41,238 nt of DNA from an uncultured Bacteroidia bacterium (GTDB lineage: Bacteria; Bacteroidota; Bacteroidia; Bacteroidales; UBA932). Every line of letters starts with the position of its first letter. The first letter of the stretch is position 1. The notes under the pieces are model-generated. The model had not been told where the DNA came from, did no database searches, and saw nothing but the letters and a program-made list of their open reading frames with translations. The stretch lies in NCBI GenBank assembly GCA_902791945.1, contig CADAXR010000008.1:1-41238 (forward strand), given 5' to 3'. The position numbers and the translations under genes are program-made. This document shows positions 34,065-41,238 of this stretch, piece after piece.

Positions 34065-35475
34065 CACTGCGTTGGACTCAAAGACTCTAAAACTCTACAA
34101 GGGACTCCAGTGGAGAACGCTCATTATTCTGATGGTGGGCTATATCTGTTATTATTTCCTTCGGAAGAATTTCAGTGCGGCCATTCCTGCAATGGAGGCC
34201 TCGCTCGGACTCTCAAAGGTTCAACTGGGTACTTTCCTTACCCTTAACGGTATAGTTTACGGCCTTTCCAGGATGGTGAACGGCGTGCTCGCTGACCGCT
34301 ATTCCAAGAAGCTGATCATGTCACTGGGGCTTCTCCTTTCGTGTGTAATTAATCTTGTCATCTGCTTCTCCCCGAAGATGAACGGTTTTATGAACCTTCT
34401 GGACGCGGAGGGGAAGGCGACTCTTGGGCTTGTCTATCTGATTGGCTCTCTATGGGTGGTGAACGGATATGTCCACGGGATGGGCTATCCCCCATGCGCT
34501 TCGCTGATGGCCCACTGGTTCCGTCCGTCAGAACTTGCGACAAAGCAGAGTATATGGAACGCTTCTCATTCGATCGGGGCCGGAATCGTAATCGCCCTTT
34601 GCGGATGGATGCTGTCAAGGTGGGGATATGGTGCGTGGAGCCTTTGTTTCATCGTGCCTGCGATAATCTCGCTTTTCGGTGCTGCCCTTGTTTTCTTCGG
34701 CCTGAAGGACGATCCGTCGGAGTATGGCCTGCCTTCAGCAGAGGTGTTGGAAAAGGAAATCGCCGGTCATGCCGGTCCGGTGAGCAGTGACAGCCCGGAA
34801 GGAAGTGACGGAAGGCAGTACAAGAAGTTCATATCGCGGATGGTGTTCCGCAATCCCGTGATATGGGTGATATCGGTCTCCAATTTCTGCGTGTATGTCA
34901 TTCGCTTCACTATCCTGGAGTGGGGAACTTCGTTCCTGACGCAATATAAGGGTATGGAAATAGCTCTTGCAGCGTCAATCGTCGCGGCTTCCGAGCTGAT
35001 CGGGGGAGTGCTGGGAACTATCGCATCCGGCTGGCTGACCGACCGGTTCCTTCAATCCAAGACTCTTCGTACCAGTGCAATATTCACTCTCGGAGCAACA
35101 CTCAGCTTTACCGGGTTCTGGCTGGTGCCCTCCGGCGCCCATTGGATTTGGAGCTCTACTCTCATAGTCTCTTCCGCATTCTTTATATATGGTCCTCAGG
35201 CCCTCCTGGGAGTGAGTTGCTCGCAATATGCCACCAAACGAGCGGCAGGCTCTGCCAATGGTTTCTGCGGCATTTTCGGCTATGCGGCTACTGCAATTTC
35301 CGGTATTGGTTTCGGCTATCTTGCCGACCATCCCGGTTTCGGCTGGAATGCCGTGTTCTTGGTGGCCATCGCTTTCGGATTTGTCGGAGTCGCGCTCCTG
35401 TTCTCTTACTGGAAGGCTCCGGCAAACGGTTATGCCAAAGCCGCAAAAGTTCTTGAAGAAATCGGGGAGCAATGA
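34036..35475 (+). CDS. organophosphate:phosphate antiporter family (GlpT/UhpT-like) MFS permease
   Basis: Encodes up to 479 residues with twelve predicted membrane helices. YICYYFLRKNFSAAIPAM near residue 36 matches the first-helix signature of glycerol-3-phosphate and hexose-6-phosphate permeases, including the arginine that binds phosphate. A second arginine lies in helix VYVIRFTILEWGTSFL near 290, a region that contacts phosphate in GlpT. The family exchanges an organophosphate for inorganic phosphate across the inner membrane. No ATG lies before the conserved part: translation must start at TTG, either at 34036 (overlapping GH31 by 29 bases) or at 34072. Specificity (glycerol phosphate, hexose phosphate or related) cannot be decided from sequence. 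Confidence 0.88.
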   Translation: MSTSRPRNYNTALDSKTLKLYKGLQWRTLIILMVGYICYYFLRKNFSAAIPAMEASLGLSKVQLGTFLTLNGIVYGLSRMVNGVLADRYSKKLIMSLGLLLSCVINLVICFSPKMNGFMNLLDAEGKATLGLVYLIGSLWVVNGYVHGMGYPPCASLMAHWFRPSELATKQSIWNASHSIGAGIVIALCGWMLSRWGYGAWSLCFIVPAIISLFGAALVFFGLKDDPSEYGLPSAEVLEKEIAGHAGPVSSDSPEGSDGRQYKKFISRMVFRNPVIWVISVSNFCVYVIRFTILEWGTSFLTQYKGMEIALAASIVAASELIGGVLGTIASGWLTDRFLQSKTLRTSAIFTLGATLSFTGFWLVPSGAHWIWSSTLIVSSAFFIYGPQALLGVSCSQYATKRAAGSANGFCGIFGYAATAISGIGFGYLADHPGFGWNAVFLVAIAFGFVGVALLFSYWKAPANGYAKAAKVLEEIGEQ

Positions 35476-36518
35476 GAAGGATCGCTGTCGTTTTGTCATT
35501 GCTCCTTGCTTTGGGAATCCGGCCCTCTTTCGCGGGGGAGCGGGCCGACACAGTGCGTATCCTCGGGGTAGGCAACAGCTGGACACGTGACTCGATGAGG
35601 TGGCTGTCTGCAATCGCCGCCAGTGCAGGAAGGACAGTGATTGTTGGACATGCATATCTCGGAGGAAGTACCCTTGAGGACCAGTGGCGTGGCATTTACG
35701 ACACAAGTTATACCTACACTCATGCAGGGCAGCAGCAAAAAGTGCATTCAACCTATCAGTATTGGAAATATACCGCTTCGGCCAATCCGGAGAAGACCCC
35801 TTCGAGCGGTTATAAAAACGGTCTGGCAGGATGCGGAGTGACGCTTAAAAAAGCGGTTGCCGATGAGCCTTGGGACTGGATCGTCTTCCAGCCAGAAGCG
35901 ACTCTTGGCGGTGACTGGAAGCGTCACCTCGGAAAAGGTGCGGACGGATACAGCCTGCCGGCGTTGATCGCCGCCGTAAAAGGGATGATGCAGCCTGCAG
36001 CAGCAGCCGGAGTCCGTGTAGCGCTTATGGTGCCGTTTTCATACCCGAAGGGATGCACAGACTATCGCCCGAGGTTCCTTGCTGCCTATAACAGGGGCAG
36101 GACTCCGGAGAATCAGGCAGGATGGGATAAGTTGTATAGGAAACAATACCGCCTGATCCAGAAGGCGGCGGTGAGACTTTGTCGTGTCCTGAAGACGGAC
36201 GCGTGCATCAATGTCGGTAAGGTCATCGAGGCAGGTCGGTCGGACGCCGATTTTTCCAGGTGCGGATATCTCCTGCTGCGTCGTAGGGACAACACACACC
36301 TGGCGGAGGGGCTTCCCATGTATCTGGCTTCGCTTTGTTATGCTTATGCCCTTCTTGGCCTTAAGCCCGAGGATATATCGTTTTATCCATCCATGACATC
36401 CGATTCTATTATAACCGGTGATGTCGGCGCTAGTGCCGGCGGAACTTTTGTCCTGACTGAAGATTTGGCGGCCAAGGCTCGTTATTTAACATATAACTGT
36501 CTGTATGAAAAAAATTAA
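35472..36518 (+). CDS. DUF4886 / SGNH-hydrolase-like exported protein
   Basis: Encodes 348 residues, its ATG overlapping the previous stop. A cleavable signal peptide (VLSLLLALGIRPSFA) sends it to the periplasm. The mature part begins RILGVGNSWTRDS, with the serine S36 placed like the block I nucleophile of SGNH hydrolases. WDWIVFQPEA follows near 135, and D273/H276 in RDNTHLAEG resemble the catalytic Asp-His block V. This matches the DUF4886 family of Bacteroidota. Members are thought to be esterase-like but are mostly uncharacterised. Between the organophosphate permease and the symporter it could remove an acyl or aminoacyl ester substituent from the substrate; this is inference. Confidence 0.78.
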   Translation: MRRIAVVLSLLLALGIRPSFAGERADTVRILGVGNSWTRDSMRWLSAIAASAGRTVIVGHAYLGGSTLEDQWRGIYDTSYTYTHAGQQQKVHSTYQYWKYTASANPEKTPSSGYKNGLAGCGVTLKKAVADEPWDWIVFQPEATLGGDWKRHLGKGADGYSLPALIAAVKGMMQPAAAAGVRVALMVPFSYPKGCTDYRPRFLAAYNRGRTPENQAGWDKLYRKQYRLIQKAAVRLCRVLKTDACINVGKVIEAGRSDADFSRCGYLLLRRRDNTHLAEGLPMYLASLCYAYALLGLKPEDISFYPSMTSDSIITGDVGASAGGTFVLTEDLAAKARYLTYNCLYEKN

Positions 36519-37713
36519 GATATCCCTTTTCGCCAAGGTCCTGATAGCAATAGTAATCGGTTCGTTGCTGGGACTGCTGTTCAAGTGGGTTTTCGCTGCT
36601 TGTCCGGAGGGCGGGCTCGGTTACGGCCTGTGCAATTTTCTGGTACGTTTTTTCAAAACGTTCAATGTCCTCTTTGCCCAGTTGCTTAAGTTTATAGTAC
36701 CTCTTCTGGTACTTGGCCTTGTGACCCCTGCCATCTATGGCCTCGGGAAGGGGGTCGGGAAGATGCTGCTTGCAGTGATAGGAATAGCTTACCTTTCGAC
36801 TGTCTGTGCAGGATTGTTTGCATATGGCTGCTCCACGGCATTTTTCCCTCATATTCTCAAAGCAGGAGGCCTTTCCGCCGATGCGGCGGGAGCCGTGGTG
36901 TTTGAACCTTATATCGATCTCCAGATTAAGCCGCTTTGCGATATCCTTACGGCTCTTTGCATATCATTTATGGTCGGAGTCTGCTGTATTTATATCGATG
37001 GCAACGCCCTCCGGGGATGGTTCACGGAGTTCGGCGAGGTCGTTAAGATGACAATAGAAAAGGCGGTTATCCCTCTTATGCCGATGTATATTTTTACGAT
37101 GATGTGTGAGATGAGCGCCTCCGGCAAACTCGCCGTAGTGGTCGGCACCGGAGCCAAGGTCATCGGAACCGGCGTGGCCCTCAGTATCCTGTACCTTGTG
37201 GTACAATATCTAATCGCTGGCGGCATTGCCGGCAGGAATCCTTTCCGCTGTCTCTGGAATATGGTCCCCGCTTATCTGACAGGATTCTCGGTCTGCTCGT
37301 CTTCGGCCGTTATTCCTGTAACCCAGAAGTGTACGCTTCGCAACGGAGTATCTGAGGAAGTGACCAATTTCGTCGTGCCGCTTTGTTCCAATGTCCACAT
37401 GTGCGGCTCGGTCATAAAACTTACCACGACGGCCGTTGCAGTGGCATTTATGATGGGAGTGCCCGTCAGCTTCCCTCTTTTCATGAATTTCGTCTTCCTG
37501 CTTGCCGTTGCGACCGTCGCTTCGCCGGGCGTAATGAGCGGGGTCCTTATGGCTTCTGTCGGCCTCCTGGAATCTATGCTCGGCTTTACGCCGGAGATGA
37601 CGGCTTTGCTTATGGCAATATACCTCGCCCTGGATGGTTACGGCCCTGCCTGTAATGTCACGGGCGATGGTGCAATAGCTCTTGGAGTTGACAAGTTTTT
37701 CCGTAAGAAATAA
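36505..37713 (+). CDS. dicarboxylate/amino acid:cation symporter (SDF/DAACS family)
   Basis: Encodes 402 residues, overlapping the previous gene by 14 bases. It is a polytopic inner-membrane protein with the family features: a first helix KISLFAKVLIAIVIGSLLG, FKTFNVLFAQLLKFIVPLL, a serine-rich re-entrant hairpin (GFSVCSSSAVIPVTQKC), and in the C-terminal helices PLCSNVHMCGS and NVTGDGAIALGVDKFF, where the aspartate and asparagine coordinate cation and substrate. Relatives carry glutamate, aspartate, C4-dicarboxylates or small neutral amino acids with sodium or protons. Within this operon it would import an acidic or amino-acid moiety released from the substrate. The exact cargo is not predictable. 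Confidence 0.92.
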   Translation: MKKIKISLFAKVLIAIVIGSLLGLLFKWVFAACPEGGLGYGLCNFLVRFFKTFNVLFAQLLKFIVPLLVLGLVTPAIYGLGKGVGKMLLAVIGIAYLSTVCAGLFAYGCSTAFFPHILKAGGLSADAAGAVVFEPYIDLQIKPLCDILTALCISFMVGVCCIYIDGNALRGWFTEFGEVVKMTIEKAVIPLMPMYIFTMMCEMSASGKLAVVVGTGAKVIGTGVALSILYLVVQYLIAGGIAGRNPFRCLWNMVPAYLTGFSVCSSSAVIPVTQKCTLRNGVSEEVTNFVVPLCSNVHMCGSVIKLTTTAVAVAFMMGVPVSFPLFMNFVFLLAVATVASPGVMSGVLMASVGLLESMLGFTPEMTALLMAIYLALDGYGPACNVTGDGAIALGVDKFFRKK

Positions 37714-38525
37714 TGATGAACAGTCTGATAAGTGTCGTTCTTCTCCTTTTTGCCTGCCTTCATGGCCAGGCGGGCGACAGGCATCCCGTCGCCATCGTGG
37801 CTCACCGTGGTTATTGGACGGCGCCGGGACTCAATGAGGCCCAGAATTCAGTCGCCGCCCTCCGTGAGGCACAGGCTTTCGGCTGCTGGGGCAGCGAATT
37901 CGACGTCCACCTGACGGCCGACAACATTGTCGTAGTCAACCATGATCCTACCCGAGAGGGCAAGGAGATCCAGACTACGGCCTACAAAGAACTCCGGAAT
38001 CTTTCGCTTTCCAACGGGGAGCCTCTCCCTACACTCTGTGAATATCTCGCACAAGGCGTGGTCTGCGAAAAAACGATGCTTGTCCTCGAACTAAAGCCCC
38101 AGTACAGCCGGGAAAGGGAGGATATTCTGATAGAAAAGGCATTCGACGCCCTCCGGCTTTATAATCTTTTTGATCCGGGGCGTGTCACCTTCATTTCCTT
38201 CAGCCATTACATCTGTCAGCGCCTTGCCGAGCTGGCTCCTGGCTTCAATAACCAGTATCTTAACGGGGATATCCCCCCGGAAGAATTGCACCTGGAGGGG
38301 GTTAATGGCATCGACTACAAATACAAAGTCTTGTATCAGCATCCGGAATGGATCAGGGATGCCCACCGTTGCGGCATGTCTGTCAATGTCTGGGTTGTCA
38401 ATAAGGAAGAGGATATCCGCCGGATGATAGAAATGGGAGTGGACTTCATAACCACTAACGACCCTCCCTTCGTCCGTCAAATCCTCGGCGATCTGGAACT
38501 GTTCCCGCCGGGAGCTCCCCGTTAA
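37713..38525 (+). CDS. exported glycerophosphodiester phosphodiesterase
   Basis: Encodes 270 residues. The ATG at 37713 shares a base with the previous stop; a second ATG at 37716 is equally possible. A signal peptide (LISVVLLLFACLHGQAG) places it in the periplasm, perhaps lipidated at the cysteine. It is a TIM-barrel GDPD: AHRGYW at 30-35, N45 with the following EAQNSVAAL, SEFDVHLTADN with the metal-binding acidic pair, VVNHDPT with the catalytic histidine, ELKPQY, and the C-terminal VNVWVVNKEEDIRRMIEMGVDFITTNDP. Such enzymes split glycerophosphodiesters to glycerol 3-phosphate plus an alcohol. That product is the classical cargo of GlpT-type permeases, one of which is encoded three genes upstream. 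It is the last gene of the operon. Confidence 0.93.
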   Translation: MMNSLISVVLLLFACLHGQAGDRHPVAIVAHRGYWTAPGLNEAQNSVAALREAQAFGCWGSEFDVHLTADNIVVVNHDPTREGKEIQTTAYKELRNLSLSNGEPLPTLCEYLAQGVVCEKTMLVLELKPQYSREREDILIEKAFDALRLYNLFDPGRVTFISFSHYICQRLAELAPGFNNQYLNGDIPPEELHLEGVNGIDYKYKVLYQHPEWIRDAHRCGMSVNVWVVNKEEDIRRMIEMGVDFITTNDPPFVRQILGDLELFPPGAPR

Positions 38526-38553
38526 CCCGACATTCCTTTTTGTCATCACTCCT

Positions 38554-38584
38554 CTTGAAAAACGAATATTTATAGTTATATTTG
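38554..38584 (+). promoter_or_regulatory. promoter of the deoxynucleoside kinase genes
   Basis: CTTG (38554-38557), exactly 19 bases, then TATATTTG (38577-38584), the full -7 consensus with a one-mismatch -33 box. The ATG at 38605 is preceded by an AGAGG sequence. This separates the kinases from the large operon. Confidence 0.7.
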
Positions 38585-38604
38585 TTGCTTACAAGAGGTA
38601 AAAG

Positions 38605-39216
38605 ATGCACATAGGCGTAGCTGGAAATATCGGGAGCGGAAAGACAACCCTCACGGGGATGCTCTCGGCCCACTATGGATGGACTCCGAAGTTCGAGTCC
38701 GTGACCTTCAACCCCTATCTCGAAGACTACTACAAGGACATCCCGCGCTGGTCGTTCGCGCTGGAGACCTATTTCCTTACGCAGAGATTCCGCGACGTCC
38801 TCGAGATCGCATCTTCCGACAAGGTCATTATCCAGGACAGGACCCTCGCGGAGGGCGTCGAGATTTTCGTCGCGAACAATTACGCCCTCGGGAACCTCAC
38901 GGAAAGGGACTACAACACCTTCATGGACCTCTTCCACCTCATGATGTCGATGGTCCGCCCGCCGGATCTTCTCATTTACCTCAAGAGCAGCATCCCCCAC
39001 CTGGTCGCCCAGATCCAGAAGCGGGGGCGCGACTACGAGCAGTCGATCAGCCTCGAGTACCTCAAGGGCCTCAATGACCGCTACGATGAGTGGATAGCCC
39101 GTTACACGGGCCCCCTCCTCATTATCGACGCGGATAACCTTGATTTCAAGGCCCGCCCCGAGGACTTCCAGCTCATTACGGACAAGATCGACGCTGAACT
39201 TTACGGATTATTTTAA
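38605..39216 (+). CDS. deoxynucleoside kinase (first of tandem pair)
   Basis: Encodes 203 residues of the dNK/dGK-type P-loop kinase that phosphorylates deoxynucleosides to monophosphates in salvage. The P-loop is GNIGSGKTT at 7-15. D78-R79 in IIQDRTLAEG forms the DR-type catalytic motif, and KRGRDYE near 142 is the arginine-containing lid. LLIIDADNLDF near 175 is also typical. It lies 12 bases before a close paralogue. Tandem, divergent pairs of this family are known to form heterodimers with different base preferences (dAK/dGK of lactobacilli), and a similar split is plausible here. Confidence 0.93.
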   Translation: MHIGVAGNIGSGKTTLTGMLSAHYGWTPKFESVTFNPYLEDYYKDIPRWSFALETYFLTQRFRDVLEIASSDKVIIQDRTLAEGVEIFVANNYALGNLTERDYNTFMDLFHLMMSMVRPPDLLIYLKSSIPHLVAQIQKRGRDYEQSISLEYLKGLNDRYDEWIARYTGPLLIIDADNLDFKARPEDFQLITDKIDAELYGLF

Positions 39217-39228
39217 AACATCAACGAT

Positions 39229-39852
39229 ATGCACATCGCGATAGCAGGAAACATCGGAAGCGGCAAGACGACGCTCACCAAGATGCTGGCAGCCCACTAC
39301 GGCTGGACACCGAGATTCGAATCGGTCGATTACAACCCCTACCTCGCCGACTTCTACGAGGACATGGAGCGCTGGTCATTCAACCTCCAGATCTACTTCC
39401 TCAACAAGCGTTTCGCCGACGTCGTCGAGATCTCCAAGCAGAAGGAAGTCATCATCCAGGACAGGACCATCTATGAGGACGCGCGGATTTTCGCCCCGAA
39501 CCTCCACGCGATGGGCCTCATGTCCAGCCGCGACTTCGAGAACTATTCGGACCTCTTCGACCTGATGATGTCCCTGGTGAACCCGCCGGATCTGATGATC
39601 TACCTCCGTTCTTCGATTCCGAACCTCATCGCCCAGATCCAGAAGAGGGGCCGCGAGTACGAAAAGAGCATCCGTATAGACTACATCACAGGCCTTAACA
39701 AGCGCTATGAGGACTGGATCCAGGACTACAAGGGCCGTCTTCTCATCATCGACGTCGACAACATCAAGTTCGAGAACCGTCCCGAGGATTTCCAGACCAT
39801 CACCGACCGCATCGACGCCGAACTCTTCGGCCTGTTCCCCAATGAAAAATAA
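39229..39852 (+). CDS. deoxynucleoside kinase (second of tandem pair)
   Basis: Encodes 207 residues and is clearly a duplicate of the preceding gene: the P-loop GNIGSGKTT, HYGWTPRFESV, the IIQDRTIYEDA motif, PPDLMIYLRSSIPNLIAQIQ and KRGREYEKSI lid all align without gaps. Differences cluster around the base-binding region (DIPRWSFALETYF in the first, DMERWSFNLQIYF here) and after the DR motif. That is where specificity would be expected to diverge. No promoter lies in the 12-base gap, so the pair is co-transcribed. Confidence 0.93.
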   Translation: MHIAIAGNIGSGKTTLTKMLAAHYGWTPRFESVDYNPYLADFYEDMERWSFNLQIYFLNKRFADVVEISKQKEVIIQDRTIYEDARIFAPNLHAMGLMSSRDFENYSDLFDLMMSLVNPPDLMIYLRSSIPNLIAQIQKRGREYEKSIRIDYITGLNKRYEDWIQDYKGRLLIIDVDNIKFENRPEDFQTITDRIDAELFGLFPNEK

Positions 39853-39883
39853 CCTTTGAAACTACTATCATAAACACTAAGAC

Positions 39884-41238
39884 ATGAGCGAGAGAATTAC
39901 CATTATTGATTTTATTGAAAAGTACACTGAGCAGTTCGCTTCGATGACATATCTTCGGGAGAAGATGGACGGGGAGTGGAAGGAGATCACGTTTGCGCAG
40001 ACGAGGGAGAGGGTCCACCGCATAGGCGCGGGACTGATGTCCCTCGGCGTTGCGAAAGGCGACAAGGTCGCCCTGCTCTCCGAGAGCCGTTCGATGTGGA
40101 TGCTCTCGGAGATGGGCGCGCTGTATGCAGGCGCCGTCGACGTGCCGCTGTCGGTCAATCTCGGCGACGGCAGCGACCTCGTTTTCCGCATCGTCCACTC
40201 GGAGGCCAAGTGGGTGCTCGTCTCCCAGAACCAGCTCCCCAAGATCCGCAAGATACTTCCCGAGTGCCCTGAGGTCAAGAAGGTCATAATTTTCGATGAC
40301 ACGGCGTTCGATCTCGAAGAACTTCAGCCCTCGGAGATCCGCATCTCTGCCATCGAGAAGGCCGGCGAGGAGTTCCTCGGAGCCCATAAGGAGGAGTTCG
40401 TCGCCCGCTACAGTTCCGTCGGTCCGGACGATTACGCCAACATCAGCTACACTTCCGGCACGACGGCGGACCCCAAGGGCATCCTCCTGACGCACCGTAA
40501 CTACACGGCCAACGTCGAGCAGGCCCGCTCCGTCATCGGCGTCGAGGCCGGTGCCGTGATGCTCATCATCCTCCCCCTCGACCACTGCTTCGCCCACGTG
40601 GCCGGCATGTACACGATGATGTCCTACGGCGGCTCGATCGCCACGGTCCCCATCGGGAAGACCCCTCAGGCGACCCTCCGCAACATCCCGGCCGCCATCA
40701 AGGAGACCCGCCCCGCCGTCATGCTTTCCGTGCCGGCGCTCGCGCGCAATTTCCGCAAGAACATTGAAGCAGGCATCAAGGCCAAAGGCCCGAAGGTGGA
40801 GAAACTCTTCAACTTCGCCCTTGACAACGCCATCAAGTACAATAAAGAATACTACAACCGCGGCACCGGCGGCACCTGGTGGAGAAAGCCGCTCGTGGCT
40901 CTCTTCGACAGGCTCATATTCAAGGCCGTCCGCGAGAACTTCGGCGGCAGGATGCAGTTCTTCGTCGGCGGAGGCGCCCTCCTCGACATCGAGCTCCAGC
41001 GCTTCTTCTGCGCCGTCGGCATGCCGATGTTCCAGGGCTACGGCCTCTCCGAGGCGACGCCGATCATCTGCGCCAACGCGCCCGGCCACGCCATCTTCGG
41101 TTCCTCCGGCCGTATCGTTAAGCCCATGGACTGCAAGATATGCGATGCCGAAGGCAACGAAGTCCCCGACGGGACCCGCGGCGAGATCGTCATCCGCGGC
41201 GAGAACGTGATGGCCGGCTACTGGAAGAACCCCAAGGC
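39884..41238 (+). CDS. AMP-dependent long-chain acyl-CoA synthetase, 5' part
   Basis: The frame opens with ATG at 39884 and runs off the window after 451 codons, so the C-terminal domain is missing. It is an ANL-superfamily adenylating enzyme: the P-loop-like signature ISYTSGTTADPKGILLTHRN lies near residue 187, FVGGGALLDIELQRFF near 355, the YGLSEATP motif near 386, and GEIVIRGENVMAGYW before the edge. The order and spacing fit FadD/long-chain acyl-CoA synthetases that activate fatty acids with ATP and CoA at the membrane. It follows the kinase pair by 31 bases and may be co-transcribed or separately started. A TAACCTTTG just upstream has the wrong spacing for a -7 box. Confidence 0.92.
   Translation, partial: MSERITIIDFIEKYTEQFASMTYLREKMDGEWKEITFAQTRERVHRIGAGLMSLGVAKGDKVALLSESRSMWMLSEMGALYAGAVDVPLSVNLGDGSDLVFRIVHSEAKWVLVSQNQLPKIRKILPECPEVKKVIIFDDTAFDLEELQPSEIRISAIEKAGEEFLGAHKEEFVARYSSVGPDDYANISYTSGTTADPKGILLTHRNYTANVEQARSVIGVEAGAVMLIILPLDHCFAHVAGMYTMMSYGGSIATVPIGKTPQATLRNIPAAIKETRPAVMLSVPALARNFRKNIEAGIKAKGPKVEKLFNFALDNAIKYNKEYYNRGTGGTWWRKPLVALFDRLIFKAVRENFGGRMQFFVGGGALLDIELQRFFCAVGMPMFQGYGLSEATPIICANAPGHAIFGSSGRIVKPMDCKICDAEGNEVPDGTRGEIVIRGENVMAGYWKNPK

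Larger units (their letters stand above)
13446..38525 (+). other. putative 18-gene phosphodiester-utilisation operon
   Basis: Eighteen plus-strand genes follow one another with overlaps or gaps of at most 15 bases. I see no internal promoter with both boxes and no hairpin-T terminator between them. The content combines surface capture (SusC, SusD, nine lipoproteins), three EEP-fold phosphoesterases, periplasmic enzymes (GH31, SGNH-like, GDPD) and two inner-membrane carriers, one of the organophosphate family. The unit ends before the promoter at 38554. A conventional terminator was not found after it. Confidence 0.75.

Noticed and set aside
38510-38519. GGGAGCTCCC palindrome as a terminator of the large operon
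   Set aside because: It lies inside the GDPD coding sequence, leaves almost no loop, and is not followed by a T run at the right distance.
39850-39860. TAACCTTTG before the acyl-CoA synthetase gene as a promoter -7 box
   Set aside because: It has three bases between TA and TTTG instead of two and no matching -33 element.
1-41238. CRISPR arrays, insertion sequences, rRNA or known riboswitches
   Set aside because: No regularly spaced repeats, transposase genes, terminal inverted repeats or rRNA-like segments were found, and the intergenic gaps (at most 189 bases) hold no leader I could recognise.

Overview
The window comes from a Bacteroidota chromosome, most likely an uncultured or gut Bacteroidales. 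The evidence is a SusC/SusD pair, many lipoproteins with acidic residues soon after the lipidated cysteine, Bacteroidota promoters of the TTTG-N19-TAnnTTTG type, a DAHP synthase-chorismate mutase fusion, a b558-type succinate dehydrogenase cytochrome, TrpB2, and tandem deoxynucleoside kinases. A finer placement would be a guess. The housekeeping genes at both ends look visibly richer in G/C-ending codons than the central block.

Left flank (1-11.7 kb): the 3' end of a Xaa-Pro aminopeptidase, then frr and pyrH on the minus strand, and an sdhC/frdC cytochrome gene without sdhA or sdhB beside it. An aromatic amino acid block follows: trpB2, tyrA and the DAHP synthase-chorismate mutase fusion on the plus strand, converging on pheA, an aminotransferase and lpxK on the minus strand. 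A lone GH78 alpha-L-rhamnosidase lipoprotein and a tRNA-Val(GAC) with its own promoter and terminator end this part.

Centre (11.7-38.5 kb): a membrane-anchored TPR/helix-turn-helix regulator on the minus strand faces away from a remarkable run of 18 plus-strand genes (13446-38525). They overlap or lie no more than 15 bases apart, so they look like one operon of about 25 kb. It encodes three paralogous endonuclease/exonuclease/phosphatase-fold (EEP) proteins with intact catalytic residues, SusC and SusD, BACON, DUF5689-like, Ig-like, beta-helix and fimbrillin-like surface lipoproteins, and two unlisted peptides of 52 and 48 residues. It then continues with a GH31 glycosidase, an organophosphate (GlpT/UhpT-type) permease, a DUF4886/SGNH-like hydrolase, a cation:dicarboxylate/amino-acid symporter and an exported glycerophosphodiester phosphodiesterase. 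My reading is a phosphodiester-polymer utilisation locus: surface phosphodiesterases cut the polymer, SusCD imports fragments, periplasmic GH31, SGNH-like and GDPD enzymes trim them, and inner-membrane carriers take up an organophosphate and an organic or amino acid. Glycerol-phosphate polymers such as teichoic acid are the most economical substrate guess. Nucleic acid or phospholipid/GPI head groups are alternatives.

Right flank (38.5-41.2 kb): a new promoter, two tandem deoxynucleoside kinase paralogues, and the 5' part of an AMP-forming long-chain acyl-CoA synthetase gene that runs off the window. No stretch over 300 bases lacks a gene. I saw no CRISPR array, insertion sequence, integrase or rRNA.
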